A stretch of 64,000 bases of DNA from Haliclona indistincta (Eukaryota > Porifera > Demospongiae > Haplosclerida > Chalinidae). Below, piece by piece: positions 36,675 to 48,301 of this stretch (its first letter is position 1; the number at the start of each line of letters is the position of its first letter). The position numbers were made by a program, and so were the translations under genes. The notes beneath the pieces are model-generated. The model saw only the letters and a program-made list of their open reading frames with translations, made no database searches and was not told where the DNA came from. The DNA lies in contig OZ024783.1 in assembly GCA_964017065.1 (NCBI GenBank), forward strand, positions 14,320,040 through 14,384,039, in the 5' to 3' direction.

Positions 36675-39600
36675 TTAGTTTTTGTTGCCTCCTCGAATGA
36701 GAAGAGTACCACCATCTGGTGGGGAAAGAAGAGAATGTAACAATTTAGCACGGTAGCTGTACAGATCTGCCAAGAATCGGAGAATCAGTTCTTGATCTTC
36801 AAACCATTCCACTCCGATCACGTGATTGATCACTAGTGCAGAAGTGGGAGGGGACGAATAAATTTTAGGAAACCACGTATCGCGAACAGTCTGTAGTGCG
36901 GGACACTGGAACACAAAGTGCGCCAGATCTTCTGAAGAGTCAGTAGAGCATAGAAGACAAGAGGACGATCTAGGCGACTGGCCACGCGGAGTGTTAAAAA
37001 CTGCAGTGTGAGAGGCGAGGGAAGTTGCGTGAAGGATGAGTCTTATCCGAAGATTAGAAAGACGCGATAGTGATAGATTGTGTTTGACTTTATCAATAAT
37101 AGGAGCAGGATGACCATATCTGATAGCAGGAGGGAGGTTAACAATATGGGAGAGAGATGGCATGGTAGTTGACTCAATGGAATTACGGAATTCTTCAAAG
37201 ACTAGGGTTTTAGTCAAAGCTTTCCAAGCTTTCTTGGATGGGAGATCTGAAACGAGTTCCAAGACCGATGGAAGGGAAAACGAGTCTAAGTGAGCAGAGA
37301 AAGAGTTAATCAAGCTTTGAGAAGGAGGTGGATATTGACAAGGGCGTATAGAGAGAAGAGGGCATGCAACGCAATACTATCCGTGAAAACATCGAAATCT
37401 TTATTGTTACTAAGAATAGCACTTTCCGTTATCAATTATTGTTATGGTATACGGAGGGTAAACGGAAACTGACGTCACAACACAAGTAATGGCAGACCAA
37501 GCTGAAGAACACTGCACAATACCATGCTGCGTGCGCGGATCACAGCCACGCCAGTCAAAGAGGAGAAAGACCGTAACTTCGCCTCAGTCCGATACTGCTC
37601 GTCACCTGTTGCTGGTAAAATACCGTGCAGCCGATCAGCAGGAAGCATGAGGAAGCGACAGCGCCAGCGATAGACAGCAGTTTCGTTTTACTTGCGTCTC
37701 AGCCAATGCCATCAGTGATACGCGACATGGTTGGCAACCACCAGTATCCACAGCTTCATGTCGATTGTAGATTTTGTCAGCTAGTTTTCCATGGAGCACG
37801 CCTCGACACGCCTAGTCAAGTACGTTGTATGACGCGTCCACGTTTAATGAACTTCTCGTGATGTCACATCCGCGTGGGCGTAAAATCTATTGTTAGTAAC
37901 AATAAAGATTTCGATGTTTGTATGCGTTGCATGCCCTCTTCTCTCTATACGCCCTTGATATTGATTAGCTCGATAAATAAGAATATCGCGAGACACAGCA
38001 TAATCAGGAAGAGCTAGCACATTTCTTACAAAATTTAACTGTCTATGGGCAATGAGGTAGGAAATTGGGATAGTACCACAAAGGTAATGTACACCAAGGG
38101 ATGGTACATGAGATGGAACACCAAGAATAGTTCTTAAAATCTTAAGCTGAGATCTTTCCATCATTAATATCTCAGTCTTGGTAGGAGCCCATACTTCAAA
38201 ACCAAACGACAGAATTGACAAAGATATTGCCTTAAAAAGTTGCAGTGAAGTAGCAGTATTAACTCCGGTATGACGAGCACCAAGGGCAGATAGAGCGTAA
38301 TATGCGCTACGGGAAGAAGTGATTGATCTAGTAGTGCGGTTAACAGTTGAAGAGGATGTAGAAAGCAAGAGGCCTAAATGACGGGCAGAGGATAGAGTTG
38401 GAATAGAAGAGTTAGAAATAGACCACTCATAAGAAGGGAGTTTCTTTCTAGAAAATATTAGAACCGCTGATTTGGAGGGGTTAATTTTATATCCCCACTT
38501 ATTGGCATATTTATCAACAACTGATAACATACCTTGAAGATCTTCTTGAGAAGAGGCAATGAGTGCCATGTCATCAGCAAAAGTAGGAGAACCAGCATAG
38601 ACTGTACCAATACGAACCCCAAGGTCACTTGCTTCGAGAAGAAAAAGAAGCTCACTTGTGAAAACAGCATAAAGGAGTGGAGAGAGAACCGCCCCCTGAC
38701 GAACTCCCTGACGAACAAGGAATGGTCTGGAGACTCGATCATACCATAGAACAGAGGAGGTTGAAGAGCTATACCAGTTAAATAGGGTATGCCACAGGTC
38801 TCCCCTCACCCCCAGATGAAAGAGCTTATAGAAAAGTCCACTATGCCAGACCGTATCAAACGCCTTTTGAACGTCTACTAACGCAAGGAATGGAATATCC
38901 CTATTTAGCTTACACTCGGCAATAGCCTCATGAAGTATGAAGGAAGTATGCGCCGTGGAGTAACCGGGTCTAAATCCACCTTGTAGGGGATGGATTAAGT
39001 GTAATAGCTTGTCTTGTAAGGGAACGAGCAACAGCTTTTCAAAGAGCTTTGAAATAATCGAGGAAAGTGAAATTCCTCTATAATTAGCAGGGGAAACAGG
39101 ATCTTTGCCACCTCCTTTGAATATAGGAATCACCGTACTGCAGGTAAAGGAAGAGGGGACAACATGATATTTTAATATCCCGTTAAAAAGGGAAGCTAGA
39201 GCCTGAAATACAGAAGCAGGAGCATTTATAAGGTGCTCAACCGAAACTTGGTCAGGACCAGAAGCTTTGCGTCTAGGGAGAGAGAGAACAACAGCATTAA
39301 CATCTTCTGCCGTTATGACTACACAAGCTTCTGAGTTAGCAGGAGAGATAGCAATACTACTAATTTCGTTGTCAATGAAGGCCTTGTGACAGGGATCAAA
39401 GTATGTTGAGATAGGGGTATACAGGTCTTCAAAGTAGCTAGCCCAAGCACCAGGAATGGCATCTTCTTGGTATAATTGACCTCGGAACATAAGGGAACTC
39501 GAAGCAGTGGATTTGTGGCCAAGTTTACTTTTGATAATGCGAAAAAGATTAGGGTTAGCAATATCAAGGTTGTTGTAAAACTCATCTAATTCTGAGCGCT

Positions 39601-40864
39601 GGAGTTTCCTAAACTCTCTGCGAAATGCACGCTTAGCTTCTTTGTAGGCCTTCTTAAGGGGATGGTCAGGATGTGCGGGCCTACCGCCAGAGATCCAGTC
39701 CCTGTATTTTTGTTTAGACATCTTATGTGTAGATTTAAGACTAGGGGACCAATTTTGACCGAGAAAAGGACGGGGTTTACTGGACGGAATAACTTTTTTG
39801 GCAGAGGAGATGAGGGCAGACGATATGAAGTTAGAGAGGACCTCTATATCAGATGAAGAGGTAATGGAAAGAGGAGCAAGTTGCATAGCACTATCAAGCG
39901 AATCGGAATAGTCAAGAATAGTGGGGGAGGGGTCGGGATAGCTACTTGGCCACTTTAGAACAGAACGGACAAAAGGCATGGAGAACCCCGAACTGATGGC
40001 AGGAAGAGGAGAGAGAGAGATCACAACCTTAGCATGAACAGCCAAATGATCAGAGACATTTAGAGGGTGGGTTGGAATGACACGAGAGCTAACAATTTTG
40101 TTGGCAAATGACCTAGAGCATAATATGTGATCAATGGTTGAAAAAGACTTATGGGCTTCACTCTCATAAGTATACGCAGGGCCCTGTTTTTGAAAGGATA
40201 CATGAGAGGAGATATAATCCCAATTAGAAAGATAACGGAGTAGAATTTTCCCCTGCTCATTAGGAGGGGTAGAAGATGATCCAATGTCAGCATTTAGATC
40301 TCCTAAAAAAAGAATAGAGGAGTCAGGGAACAAGGAGAAAATAGAATCCAGGAGGTCAAGAGAGTCACGAAACGGGTCAGTAGCACCAGAGCGGGACGGC
40401 AAGTAGACCGAAAAGAGAAGAATATCTGATGGAAAGCACTTGAGTCTCACACCCAAAACCCTTTCAGTGCGAGGTGCAGGAATAGGAGAAATCACATGTT
40501 TTAGAGAATTATGCCATAGAATACCAACTCCCCCATGTCCTCTGATCAACCGAGGTTGGCAGAAGGTACGGTCTTCACAATCTGGAACGCATTCAAACAG
40601 AAAGGAATAATCAGGGTGGATCGAAGGAAAAGAGGAAGCTTCAAATGAATGAAGCCAATGCTCAGACAGACAAATGATGGCAACGTAACGGGAACAGAGA
40701 GTTTTTAAATACGGGAGATTAGGGGAAATACCCCTAAGATTAAAACATATCAAATCAAGAGTCAAGGGATTGGAATTAGAACAGGAATCAGAAGAATCTG
40801 TCGGGTTTCGATTCACTGAGGGGGCACATCCGGCAGGGACAGTGCCCCCTCGAGGGAGTTTAAG
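36675..40864 (-). CDS. LINE ORF2: endonuclease and reverse transcriptase, split by MITE
   Basis: Two segments (40864-37958 and 37331-36675) join in frame once the MITE and one target copy are removed. The first part is an APE-type endonuclease (CFNLRG, CLSEHW, FLGDLNAD, SDHLAVHA). Then come RT motifs: RKASGPDQ, IFKGGGKDPVSPANYRGISL, DVQKAFDTVWH, RQGVRQGAVLSPLL and TFADDMALIA (catalytic Asp pair near 38580). A CLLC...H...C knuckle is near the C-terminus. No ATG opens the frame: it is open from 40864, and overlaps ORF1 by about 50 bases, so re-initiation or a -1 frameshift at the CCCCCT run is needed. No RNase H was recognised. Confidence 0.93.
37339..37957. mobile_element. MITE inside LINE ORF2, 7-8-bp target duplication
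   Basis: TIRs begin CAAGGGCGTATAGAGAGAAG and run about 45 bp with an inner AATCTTTATTGTTACTA block. ATATTGA flanks both sides (37332-37338, 37958-37964; eight bases if the terminal G is counted as target). The length and duplication suggest a hAT-type mobiliser. No coding sequence. Confidence 0.88.
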
Positions 40865-42411
40865 TTAGAGGAACTCCCAGGAACTAATGACAAAGGAGGG
40901 GAGTCCTCTGGAGGAGGAATACCAGAGGAATGTGAGGCTACCACAGGAGGAGACATCAACACCTTTGAGGGTGCCAACAAACCAGAATTGGAGGTAAGGA
41001 TACGAGAGGGGGTAGAGGAGGAGTAAGTCACAGATGACAGAGCTGATATCGGGGCAGAGGCGTCAGACAGAGAAGAAGAAGCTGGAGCAGAGCTGGAGGA
41101 AATTGCAGAAGGCAAGACTGATAACGATGCCGGAGAGATACACAAAGGTGGAGTAGCTCCAGACATAGGGTTGGAAGAGAGAGGACCACCAATGTCATTG
41201 GAAAGGGAGCTCGAAGCCTCATCAGAAGAGGAGGGAATAACCGCAGTATTGGATGGACATGTAGGGAGACGAGCACTTTGAGTATTATCACTCAAGGACA
41301 CCATAGTAAGACCAATATCAGAACGAACATTTTTATCCCATATCCTTTTAAAAGAGGAGAAATCAAGCTCAATGTCAACCTGATATGAGATGGAAGAGGG
41401 GGAATGTTTGAAACAACCCTCTATGATTTGGAAGTTAGGATATTTCCACGAAAATAACCCTTTTATCATGTGACCTATGGCAAATTTATCACTAAGGCCG
41501 CACGGGTCCGTGATGCGCAAGGAGCAAGGAGAGTGCAAAGAAAAATCGTTGGTGTTAGGGGACTTATAAGGAGCACTAGGACGACGGGGAGCACCAGAGA
41601 ACCGTGAATTAGATTGAGAAAAAGTAACAGAGGGAGTAACAGGCTTGGATAGAGCTCCTAGTCTATCATTGATAACATCGATGTCTGATTTGATCTTTTT
41701 TATTGAATCAGAGTAATTGCTAGACGCATTGCTGAGGAGTTTGCTATTACAGGTCTTTATATGAGAGTTAATCTGAGATGAGAATAGCAACATTTGTTGA
41801 CGAAGATCTTTAACTTGTTCAGTTAGAGTGGAAATTAAGTCACCACAACAGCAATGGCTGGGCAAGCAATTTACAGTGGAGGGTGGAGATAGGATAGAAT
41901 TAGCTACCTTAGGAGTGGTGGAGGTAGGATCTTGGAGAACAGTCAATGGTAACTCCATCAATCGGCTGACAAGAAGGGCCTTAGATGATAGTCCAGTTAA
42001 GGGGATGTTCCTACATTTGAGTTCTTGTCGTAGGACAGGCACCTTCAGGCCCATGAGGTGTGATTTTAATTTTACCCCGTCTGTAAGCATCTCTACAGAA
42101 AGCAATGTCAACCCACTGGAACTAATTGAGGGGTTAGAAGGGAGAGAGGAAGCAGCATTAACTGGGCTAGAAGGGCCAACCGTATTGTCAGAGGAGACAG
42201 AGAATAAGAGTGGAGATATCCCCGCACTTGGGTGAGACTTTACGCTGTCAATGGAAGAGACAGAGGGGCCCTGGCTGCACACACGACGAAGACTGCGCAG
42301 GCGAGGTGGAGGAGACGGAAGAACATGTAGAGGAATCTTAGAAGCGAGGTCGTCAGTAGAACGGAACGCTCCATTCTCACTCTGGGGAGAAGCTGACGAG
42401 TATTCTGCCAT
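40813..42411 (-). CDS. LINE ORF1 protein with SAP-like motif
   Basis: 532 residues from the first ATG (42411) to a TGA at 40813. It is Ser/Pro-rich and low-complexity at both ends. Residues about 119-156 read LKSHLMGLKVPVLRQELKC followed by IPLTGLSSKALLVSRLMEL, the two-helix pattern of a SAP (DNA-binding) motif. A short helical segment (LTEQVKDLRQQMLLF) may multimerise. LINE ORF1 proteins bind element RNA; a SAP motif in place of RRM or CCHC domains is uncommon. The frame is fully open. Confidence 0.85.
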   Translation of the reverse strand: MAEYSSASPQSENGAFRSTDDLASKIPLHVLPSPPPRLRSLRRVCSQGPSVSSIDSVKSHPSAGISPLLFSVSSDNTVGPSSPVNAASSLPSNPSISSSGLTLLSVEMLTDGVKLKSHLMGLKVPVLRQELKCRNIPLTGLSSKALLVSRLMELPLTVLQDPTSTTPKVANSILSPPSTVNCLPSHCCCGDLISTLTEQVKDLRQQMLLFSSQINSHIKTCNSKLLSNASSNYSDSIKKIKSDIDVINDRLGALSKPVTPSVTFSQSNSRFSGAPRRPSAPYKSPNTNDFSLHSPCSLRITDPCGLSDKFAIGHMIKGLFSWKYPNFQIIEGCFKHSPSSISYQVDIELDFSSFKRIWDKNVRSDIGLTMVSLSDNTQSARLPTCPSNTAVIPSSSDEASSSLSNDIGGPLSSNPMSGATPPLCISPASLSVLPSAISSSSAPASSSLSDASAPISALSSVTYSSSTPSRILTSNSGLLAPSKVLMSPPVVASHSSGIPPPEDSPPLSLVPGSSSNLNSLEGALSLPDVPPQ

Positions 42412-42924
42412 TCTCCTGACACAAAAGTCTGTGTCTCGTGAGGCTGCTGCTGTCTTCACTGTGTCTCGACTGTGTCTTCACTGTGTCTCTGCTGTCTTCA
42501 CTGTGTCTGTGTCTCGTGCTGGCTGCTGCTGGCTGCTGCTGTGATCACGTGAACTCTGGTTTACCACCTTAGACCTGGTTTCTTTTGCTTCTGAAGGTCT
42601 CTTTATAATCGCACAAATCGTGCAAAGAGCTTCAGAACGTTCGATTAGCTTGAAACGCCCGTACGGCGAAGATATGGCAGTGCCGTACTTAGTGCCTCTA
42701 GACGAGACGCCATCTTTTCATGTCCAAAGCACCTGCTCTTATAGTCTTCATTATTAGACTCATTGTAAGCGCTTACCTCTTAGGATAGCCCCTAGGTAGT
42801 TAAAATACCCCTGATGTCGTCAACAGCCAAGATATACGTGAATTATTGCGTTTAGCCTAAGTGTAGCCGCCATCTTGTTTTCCGCCCAACCCTAAATATG
42901 CCACTGCTACCGCGTGGCATAATA

Positions 42925-43063
42925 CTGAGTGAATCTATGCATTCTTCAAAAATGAATAATTAATCATAATAATAATTATGTGAGCAGATTTTTTTTTAGT
43001 AGATTACATCATTTTACGAGAAAGAAATCTGAAATATAATGTGCATAGACCAGTTTACGGATG
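42925..43063. other. Short spacer
   Basis: AT-rich; nothing recognised. Confidence 0.4.
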
Positions 43064-43535
43064 CTATAATGAATGGAATGAAATAAAGCAGTGGTGTAGG
43101 GAATGATACAAAATAGCTAGGAGAAAAAAAAGTTGTTTGTTCAGGGGAGACCACAAGGTCTCAGCTCTAATGACATCCACAGGCAGAAGTGGTGTTGTTT
43201 TTGAAGGTCTTCCAACAGCTGACCGATGTCCTCGGAAGCATAAGATGGATGATCTCAAAAGGGAAAAAGACAGGACACATCTCAGCCAGGCCATTGTGGT
43301 ACTATAAGTTTGCCCATGCTTTTCAGAGAGGAGAGGCCATGCCTCGTTTGTAAAAGATCGAGGCTTCTTTGGCTATTCTACCAGTAGAGGAAAACACAAG
43401 TGGGGAAAACAAGCTGTGTTCCACATCACGGATACGCTGTAGGTAAAGCCTCTTCTTCTCTTTCTCATGGGATCTGTAAGTTGATGAGAGCCGAGGATTG
43501 TCGGTTTGAGGTTGCAATGGTAGTGCCAAGATGAT
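43064..43535 (-). pseudogene. Retroelement protein C-terminal fragment
   Basis: Two minus-strand frames read in order RIRDVEHSLFSPLVFSSTG, then FYKRGMA, then MAWLRCVLSFSLLRSSILC and FRGHRSA. From memory this is the C-terminal part of multi-copy retroelement polyproteins in cnidarians and sponges, which follows an FDVRVFNP endonuclease-like motif. The upstream part is missing. One frame change separates the pieces. Confidence 0.55.
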
Positions 43536-44196
43536 TTTTAGATTCGCCTATCGAGTCGTTTTTTGTTTTGTATTTCAATCAGCAGGTCAAGACGCGTTGA
43601 ATGGTGCTGGTTTGACGAGAATCGGTCAAGGATTTGCAGAGTTACAGAATAAAAATGATTATTAATTGGCGTTAATTTTCAATGGTTTTCTAGTAGAAAT
43701 TTGGTACGTAGATACAGTAAATACGTTAATATGGAAAGGTTGCTGACTAGAGTTCTCTTCGCGTTGAATGCGTTGTCGGGCATGCTGCGGTGCCAACGTG
43801 CTTCATTTTAAACTAAGTAGTATTACTGTCTTATTGAAATTTTTTAGCTATGATGGCTTCCCAACAGCGGCTTGAAAAATGCATGCACAACTTACAATTG
43901 CAGTTAAGAGTTACATTTCTAGTTTCTCTAGTTAAAAGTTAAGAGTTACATGTATTATCATAGTTAAAGTTTTAATAAAATTACAATCGTTCACATTGCG
44001 TTAGTGCATTTATGCTGGCTTCATTCGAACACGACAAACTGTTATAAATCGCGAGTAGTAATCCATTGTGAAATGTACTGGTTCGGATTGATGTATAGGC
44101 AATAAAGGGCGCTGAATCGTTCTATGATAGTCTTGGCATCGTACGTGTGTGGCTGTAGACGATCTGGTAAGTAAAAAGCGTTACTACATTACTTAA
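43536..44196. other. No gene seen
   Basis: AT-rich sequence with no supported exon. A short AGTTAAAAGTTAAGAGTTACAT duplication is near 43900-43950. Confidence 0.4.
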
Positions 44197-45409
44197 AAGA
44201 AAATTAAAAAGATTTCTATCGAAATCAGAAGGATGTAGGGTTGTGAAATCTACCACTGGTCAACAATGTAAACTAACAAGGAACAAGCATGGAATGGTAA
44301 CACGATTGACTTGCTAACAGACCATAGATCCCTACATCAGTGGCTGCTGTAGTTGACTATAGCTAGTTCAACTTGTTGCTGTTGACTGACACCTGACGTG
44401 CATTCAGCTTGTGACAGCTTATGTACAGCCACTGATGTAGGGATCTATGGTCTGTTAGCAAGTCAATCGTGTTACCATTCCATGCTTGTTCCTTGTTAGT
44501 TTACATTGTTGACCAGTGGTAGATTTCACAACCCTACATCCTTCTGATTTCGATAGAAATCTTTTTAATTTTCTTGTTTGTGTCCTTTTTTTCTTTTTCA
44601 GTGAAGTGCAGTTCAATATCATGCAATTACTGTGCCAACTTTGTTTCCACCATTGGTTTGGTTTTCCTGTTGTTGATGGGTTTTCTTTATTATTAACAAT
44701 TTTAAACTTGTAGCTAAATAATTCTTATGCTGTAGATATCAGCTCGCCTACGCATGCATGAATACAGTGCATACGAGCCCCGCCCACACTTGTTTACAGC
44801 GGTTATAATTGTCTGGCAAGGCAGAATGGTGATTCTACGCTTGCTAGCTTACCGTTCTTCGAAGACTCCAGACAAATATGTGTTCTCCGTGATCTATACG
44901 GCTTGGCGATACTCAAGCTTGTGCTTGGTCACGTGCGCTAACCACAGCTTGGTCACGTGCGTATTGCGCAATCATTATTAATGGCGTCTAACACTTAGCT
45001 GACAATGGATCACGATCGAGAAATCGCGGAATTTACATCGCCGTTTCGCTAAAAACTAAGTTCAAAAGGCACATGCCAGGAGAATTTCACGACTGTTCGT
45101 GGGTGTTTTGGTCTCGGCACTGCTCACGTAAAGGTGCTAGGCGAGTGGAAAGAAAGAAAGAAGAAAACGAAGATGACGAAACTCGATTTTCACCGTTTCC
45201 AGGTTCGTCACTTTAGTAACAATCTTGAGCAATCTCCTTGCTACTGTAAGATGGGGCAACGCCAGATAGCAGATTTAAGTGTCTTTGGACGTATAAAATT
45301 CATCACCAGGCGAAATATCTGCGTTTGAACGCTAATACATTGTATGTAGCCGCCATCTTGTTTTCTCGTTCAACCCTACATAGGGAGACACTACCGTGTC
45401 TCCCTAATA
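44197..45409 (+). mobile_element. Family 1 hairpin-ended element, copy 2 (uninterrupted)
   Basis: The cleanest copy. Palindrome 44197-44575 has arms of about 150 bp, from AAGAAAATTAAAAAGATTTC to its inverse, round a 75-base centre. The body is unbroken. The tail is GTAGCCGCCATCTTG ... CAACCCTACATA, followed by a perfect 10-bp hairpin AGGGAGACAC/GTGTCTCCCT and AATA at 45409. Confidence 0.85.
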
Positions 45410-46443
45410 GTACTATATTTTCACTACTATCATAAGCGAAAAGATCATGATCAGTTCATTGCGATTCGAATGGTACCTGGTTTGTCGACATTTGATCGGA
45501 TTTAGCCATAGCGCGATTCGTTTGAAGTTGCACACTGGGTTGTACCAAAATTCAAATGTAATTCCGCTTGAAAATATTTTCGCATGCGCGCTACATACAT
45601 GGGTTGTTACTAAAACCCGGGACGGGACGGGACTCAGGCGGGATGTCCCGTCCCGTCCCGCATACTAATATGCGGGACGCATAAGGGTGGGAGGGCGTGA
45701 CTCGTACCTTTTAGCACGTGCTTGCTCATAGAATTGGTGCCGTACGAGTGGAGAGGGCGTGACTCGTACCTTATAGCACGTTCTTGCTCATAGCCTGTAC
45801 ATCTCTTGCAGCAGTCCAGAAGAAATCGTATGCAAGATCAAGCAGTCAGCATCATTGGATAATGCACCACCAACTCTAACAAAAGACCCGGAGGCTGAAG
45901 AGAACAATTATGGAATGAACTGCGTGTACCTTCTCCTCCTATTGCCAGTGAACAGAAGTTTGAAAGAGTATTATCAAATTATAATAATCATTTTAATAGA
46001 AAACAGACGGTACTACTGATGACACTTTTCTTATGTCAAATCCATCAATAAAGTGTGATGGCTTAGGTTTGCATGTAAACATGCTTGTCAAGTCATTATT
46101 ATCTTTTCATTCACATAATAATTCACATAGGCAACAGTGAATGATAGCTGGCAGGATGAATCAATATCAAAGTGCAAATTGAAAGTAACTACTTTTAGGC
46201 ATTTACATGATAATTTGGTTTTTATTATTTTACTAGGTTGGTTCAACAGACAAAATGGTAAAAATTAATGGTAGGTAATTCAGATGATGACTTGCCTTCT
46301 ACTATTGAAATACAGTTCGGCAATGATCTACCGTGATGCAGTTAAAGACAAAGAGCTGGCTGTAACCTTTCCCATTCCCATTAGCACAGGCGAATAATAA
46401 CATCAAGATGAGCATCACAAAGAAGTACTCCATGCCTATATTT

Positions 46444-46578
46444 TGTCCATGCTTGCTACCAGACTCTTATGATGAGGAGATGGTGGAATGCAGTTGATGC
46501 AAGGAGTGGTACCATTTTAAATGTATTGGAAATCCTCAGAGGTTGTTACGAAAATGGTTCTGTTCTAGCTGCAAGTAG
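46444..46578 (+). pseudogene. PHD-finger relic
   Basis: The frame reads CPC, then EEMVEC-S-stop-CKEWYHFKCIG, then RKWFCSSCK and a stop. This is the Cys4-His-Cys3 pattern of a PHD finger, with a TGA inside the third metal-ligand pair. It lies near the 3' half of the TIR element, probably the C-terminus of its lost transposase or accessory protein. Confidence 0.65.
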
Positions 46579-46869
46579 CTAGACTATATTTTCCTTTTTG
46601 TCATGGCTCAGTTTTATTTTGTCATCACACAAGTGTACAACATGTACAATTTCGGTTTTATTTCAGTGCATGTACCTTTTCAAATAATACGCTATTGGGA
46701 AAATAACCCACAATAATTATTTTAATAATTATTACCCGGAAATAACATCCAGCAATGCAACATTAATTTCAGTATGCAGACATTACTGCACCTGTAGATA
46801 AATGCCTGCAACATAGAGGCCTTTCACGACAGTGACTAGGTACTAGGCTAGACTATACAGTAAAAATGA

Positions 46870-47424
46870 ACAGATTTCACGAAACCCTCGGCGTGTTGCA
46901 CATTGTAGAGTTAGCTCCTTAGTTATGGTTTGCAGAAGGAGCTTTGCAGCTAAAGCCAACCTGCTTGCTATTGAAACTGCACTGCTAACCAGAAGACAGC
47001 AAAGTGCTGACCACAATCGAGACAAGGTGTGTCAAGTGGGCGTGACCGTGAACACGAGTAGCTTGGTAGCCATTGCTCTTGGCTTTGATAGGCTTTTTCT
47101 TGAGATGTCTACGCACCCCCAGAGCTGTCCTAAGGTTTAGATGGAATCTACAAGTACCTAGGTAGCCAAATATGGGCGCTTTTGCCGTCAGAGAGGTCAA
47201 AGACGGCCGTCAAGGTGAGCCAGCCATAACTCGAGAACGAAAGCACTTTAGCAAAATCCACGAGTCACATTGCAAGCCATGGTCATGCTTAGCCTGTTCA
47301 TACCTTAGTTGACGCGTAGAAGCGATCGCTGATCTCTGTAGCAGAAGAGACAGACCGACCGAACGACAAAGCAAGTACCGTAACCCTCGCGCATGCGCCG
47401 AGGGTTAATGAAAGCCGGGATTGT
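46870..47424 (+). repeat. Family 3b hairpin-ended element
   Basis: The body is like the 48-52 kb array (CATAACTCGAGAACGAA, CATTGCAAG). The 5' line ACCCTCGGCG and the terminal hairpin TAACCCTCG/CGAGGGTTA use a different stem from family 3. Confidence 0.6.
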
Positions 47425-47518
47425 ATTTTCGTCCCGGTTTTAGTATGCGGGACGGGACGGGACATCCCGCCTGAGTCCCGTCCCGTCCCGGGTTTTAGTA
47501 ACCACCCATACAGGTAGC

Positions 47519-47744
47519 TACCGGATATGGATTGAAAACCCTGACGTCAAAGTAGCTTCTCTCTCTGCTCGGACCCCAAAACCCATCAGCAACATTGTCT
47601 AACCGAGCACCACTATCTCTGTTGGCCGTGACACCCAACAACTTCACTACAGTACACTATAAACAGAGAATTTGATACGCCTTAAACGTATCACGTGACT
47701 GAGATGAACAATCGCTAATTTAGATGCCGCAATGCTTCTGAAAA
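47519..47744. other. Short spacer, no gene
   Basis: Nothing recognised. Confidence 0.4.
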
Positions 47745-48048
47745 ACGCTGTACAGCGGTTTTTACGCTTCTTGCAAAATTGGATTCGTAGACCGTGAAGC
47801 GTGAACCATAGACCGTGACGCGCGGACCGTACACTAGTGAGTAGTGACAAAAATAAAACGGCATCCACGCTGCAGTGCTACTGAATCCCATCGATGCAGT
47901 GCATACTATGAGCCTCTTTGTATGCATTGCATCGATGTGGTTCAGCACTACAGCGTGTAGCGAGGCGTGTAGATATTGGTGTCAGTGTACGGTTCACGCT
48001 TCACGGTCTACGAATCCAATTTGCAAGAAGCGTAAAAACCGCTGTAAC
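47745..48048. mobile_element. Foldback element, about 60-bp outer and 50-bp inner inverted repeats
   Basis: The outer arms share GTAGACCGTGAAGCGTGAAC and its inverse (about 47748-47806 and 47988-48048). The inner arms share GCAGTGC...ATCGATGCAGTGCATAC and its inverse. Open frames on both strands mirror one another and are not genes. Confidence 0.75.
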
Positions 48049-48300
48049 TAGGCACCGAAGGTGCTTATGCCTCGGTGGAATGTTATGCATACATGCCTGT
48101 CTGACTAAATACGTTGAACTGAAATACACAAGCAGTTATGAAAGTCTGCTGTTGCTAGTTGAACACTATGTTAGTGGCTGACAACTTATAAAACTAGGCA
48201 CCGAAGGTGCTTATGCCTCGGTGGAATGTTATGCATACATGCCTGTCTGACTAAATATGTTGAACTGAAGAAAGTCTACTGTTGCTAGTTGAACACTTTG
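48049..48300 (+). repeat. Two direct copies of a family-3 5' segment
   Basis: The line ACTAGGCACCGAAGGTGCTT followed by ATGCCTCGGTGGAATG occurs at 48049 and 48195, with about 145 bp per unit. A piece of the unit end (GTGGCTGACAACTTATAAA) recurs at 48602 after a LINE fragment, implying the LINE split a third unit. Confidence 0.75.
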
Positions 48301-48301
48301 A

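Larger units (their letters stand above)
36666..42540 (-). mobile_element. Full-length-like LINE (non-LTR retrotransposon)
   Basis: Minus-strand element of 5,875 bp, including a 619-bp MITE. It has a 5' UTR with CAG and GAGACACAGTGAAGACA repeats, ORF1, ORF2, a nearly absent 3' UTR, and a short AAG-repeat 3' tail. The 6-bp repeat GTGATC flanks it (36660-36665, 42541-42546). The intact host copy at 18960 confirms the insertion point. Confidence 0.92.
35555..42924 (+). mobile_element. Family 2 hairpin-ended element, copy 2 (host of LINE)
   Basis: The 5' palindrome lies at 35555-35842. The body then matches copy 1, interrupted by a hAT-like MITE (35978-36296) and a LINE (36666-42540). It resumes at 42541 and ends in the tail and hairpin (CCACTGCTACCGCGTGG, one stem base changed) and AATA at 42924. 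Removing the inserts leaves about 1.2 kb, the size of copy 1. Confidence 0.82.
45600..47518. mobile_element. 1.9-kb TIR element with GGGAC-rich ends
   Basis: TIRs of 68 bp with one mismatch start TGGGTTGTTACTAAAACCCG and contain GGGACGGGACGGGACTCAGG, itself echoed inversely inside the TIR. TACA flanks both sides (45596-45599, 47519-47522). It holds a PHD relic and a family-3-type insert. Superfamily not assigned. Confidence 0.8.

Noticed and set aside
36666..42540. Retrovirus or LTR retrotransposon
   Set aside because: There are no LTRs, protease or integrase. The APE endonuclease order and AAG tail are those of a LINE.
47647..48181. Opposite-strand frames at 47.6-48.2 kb
   Set aside because: Mirror images produced by the foldback element arms.
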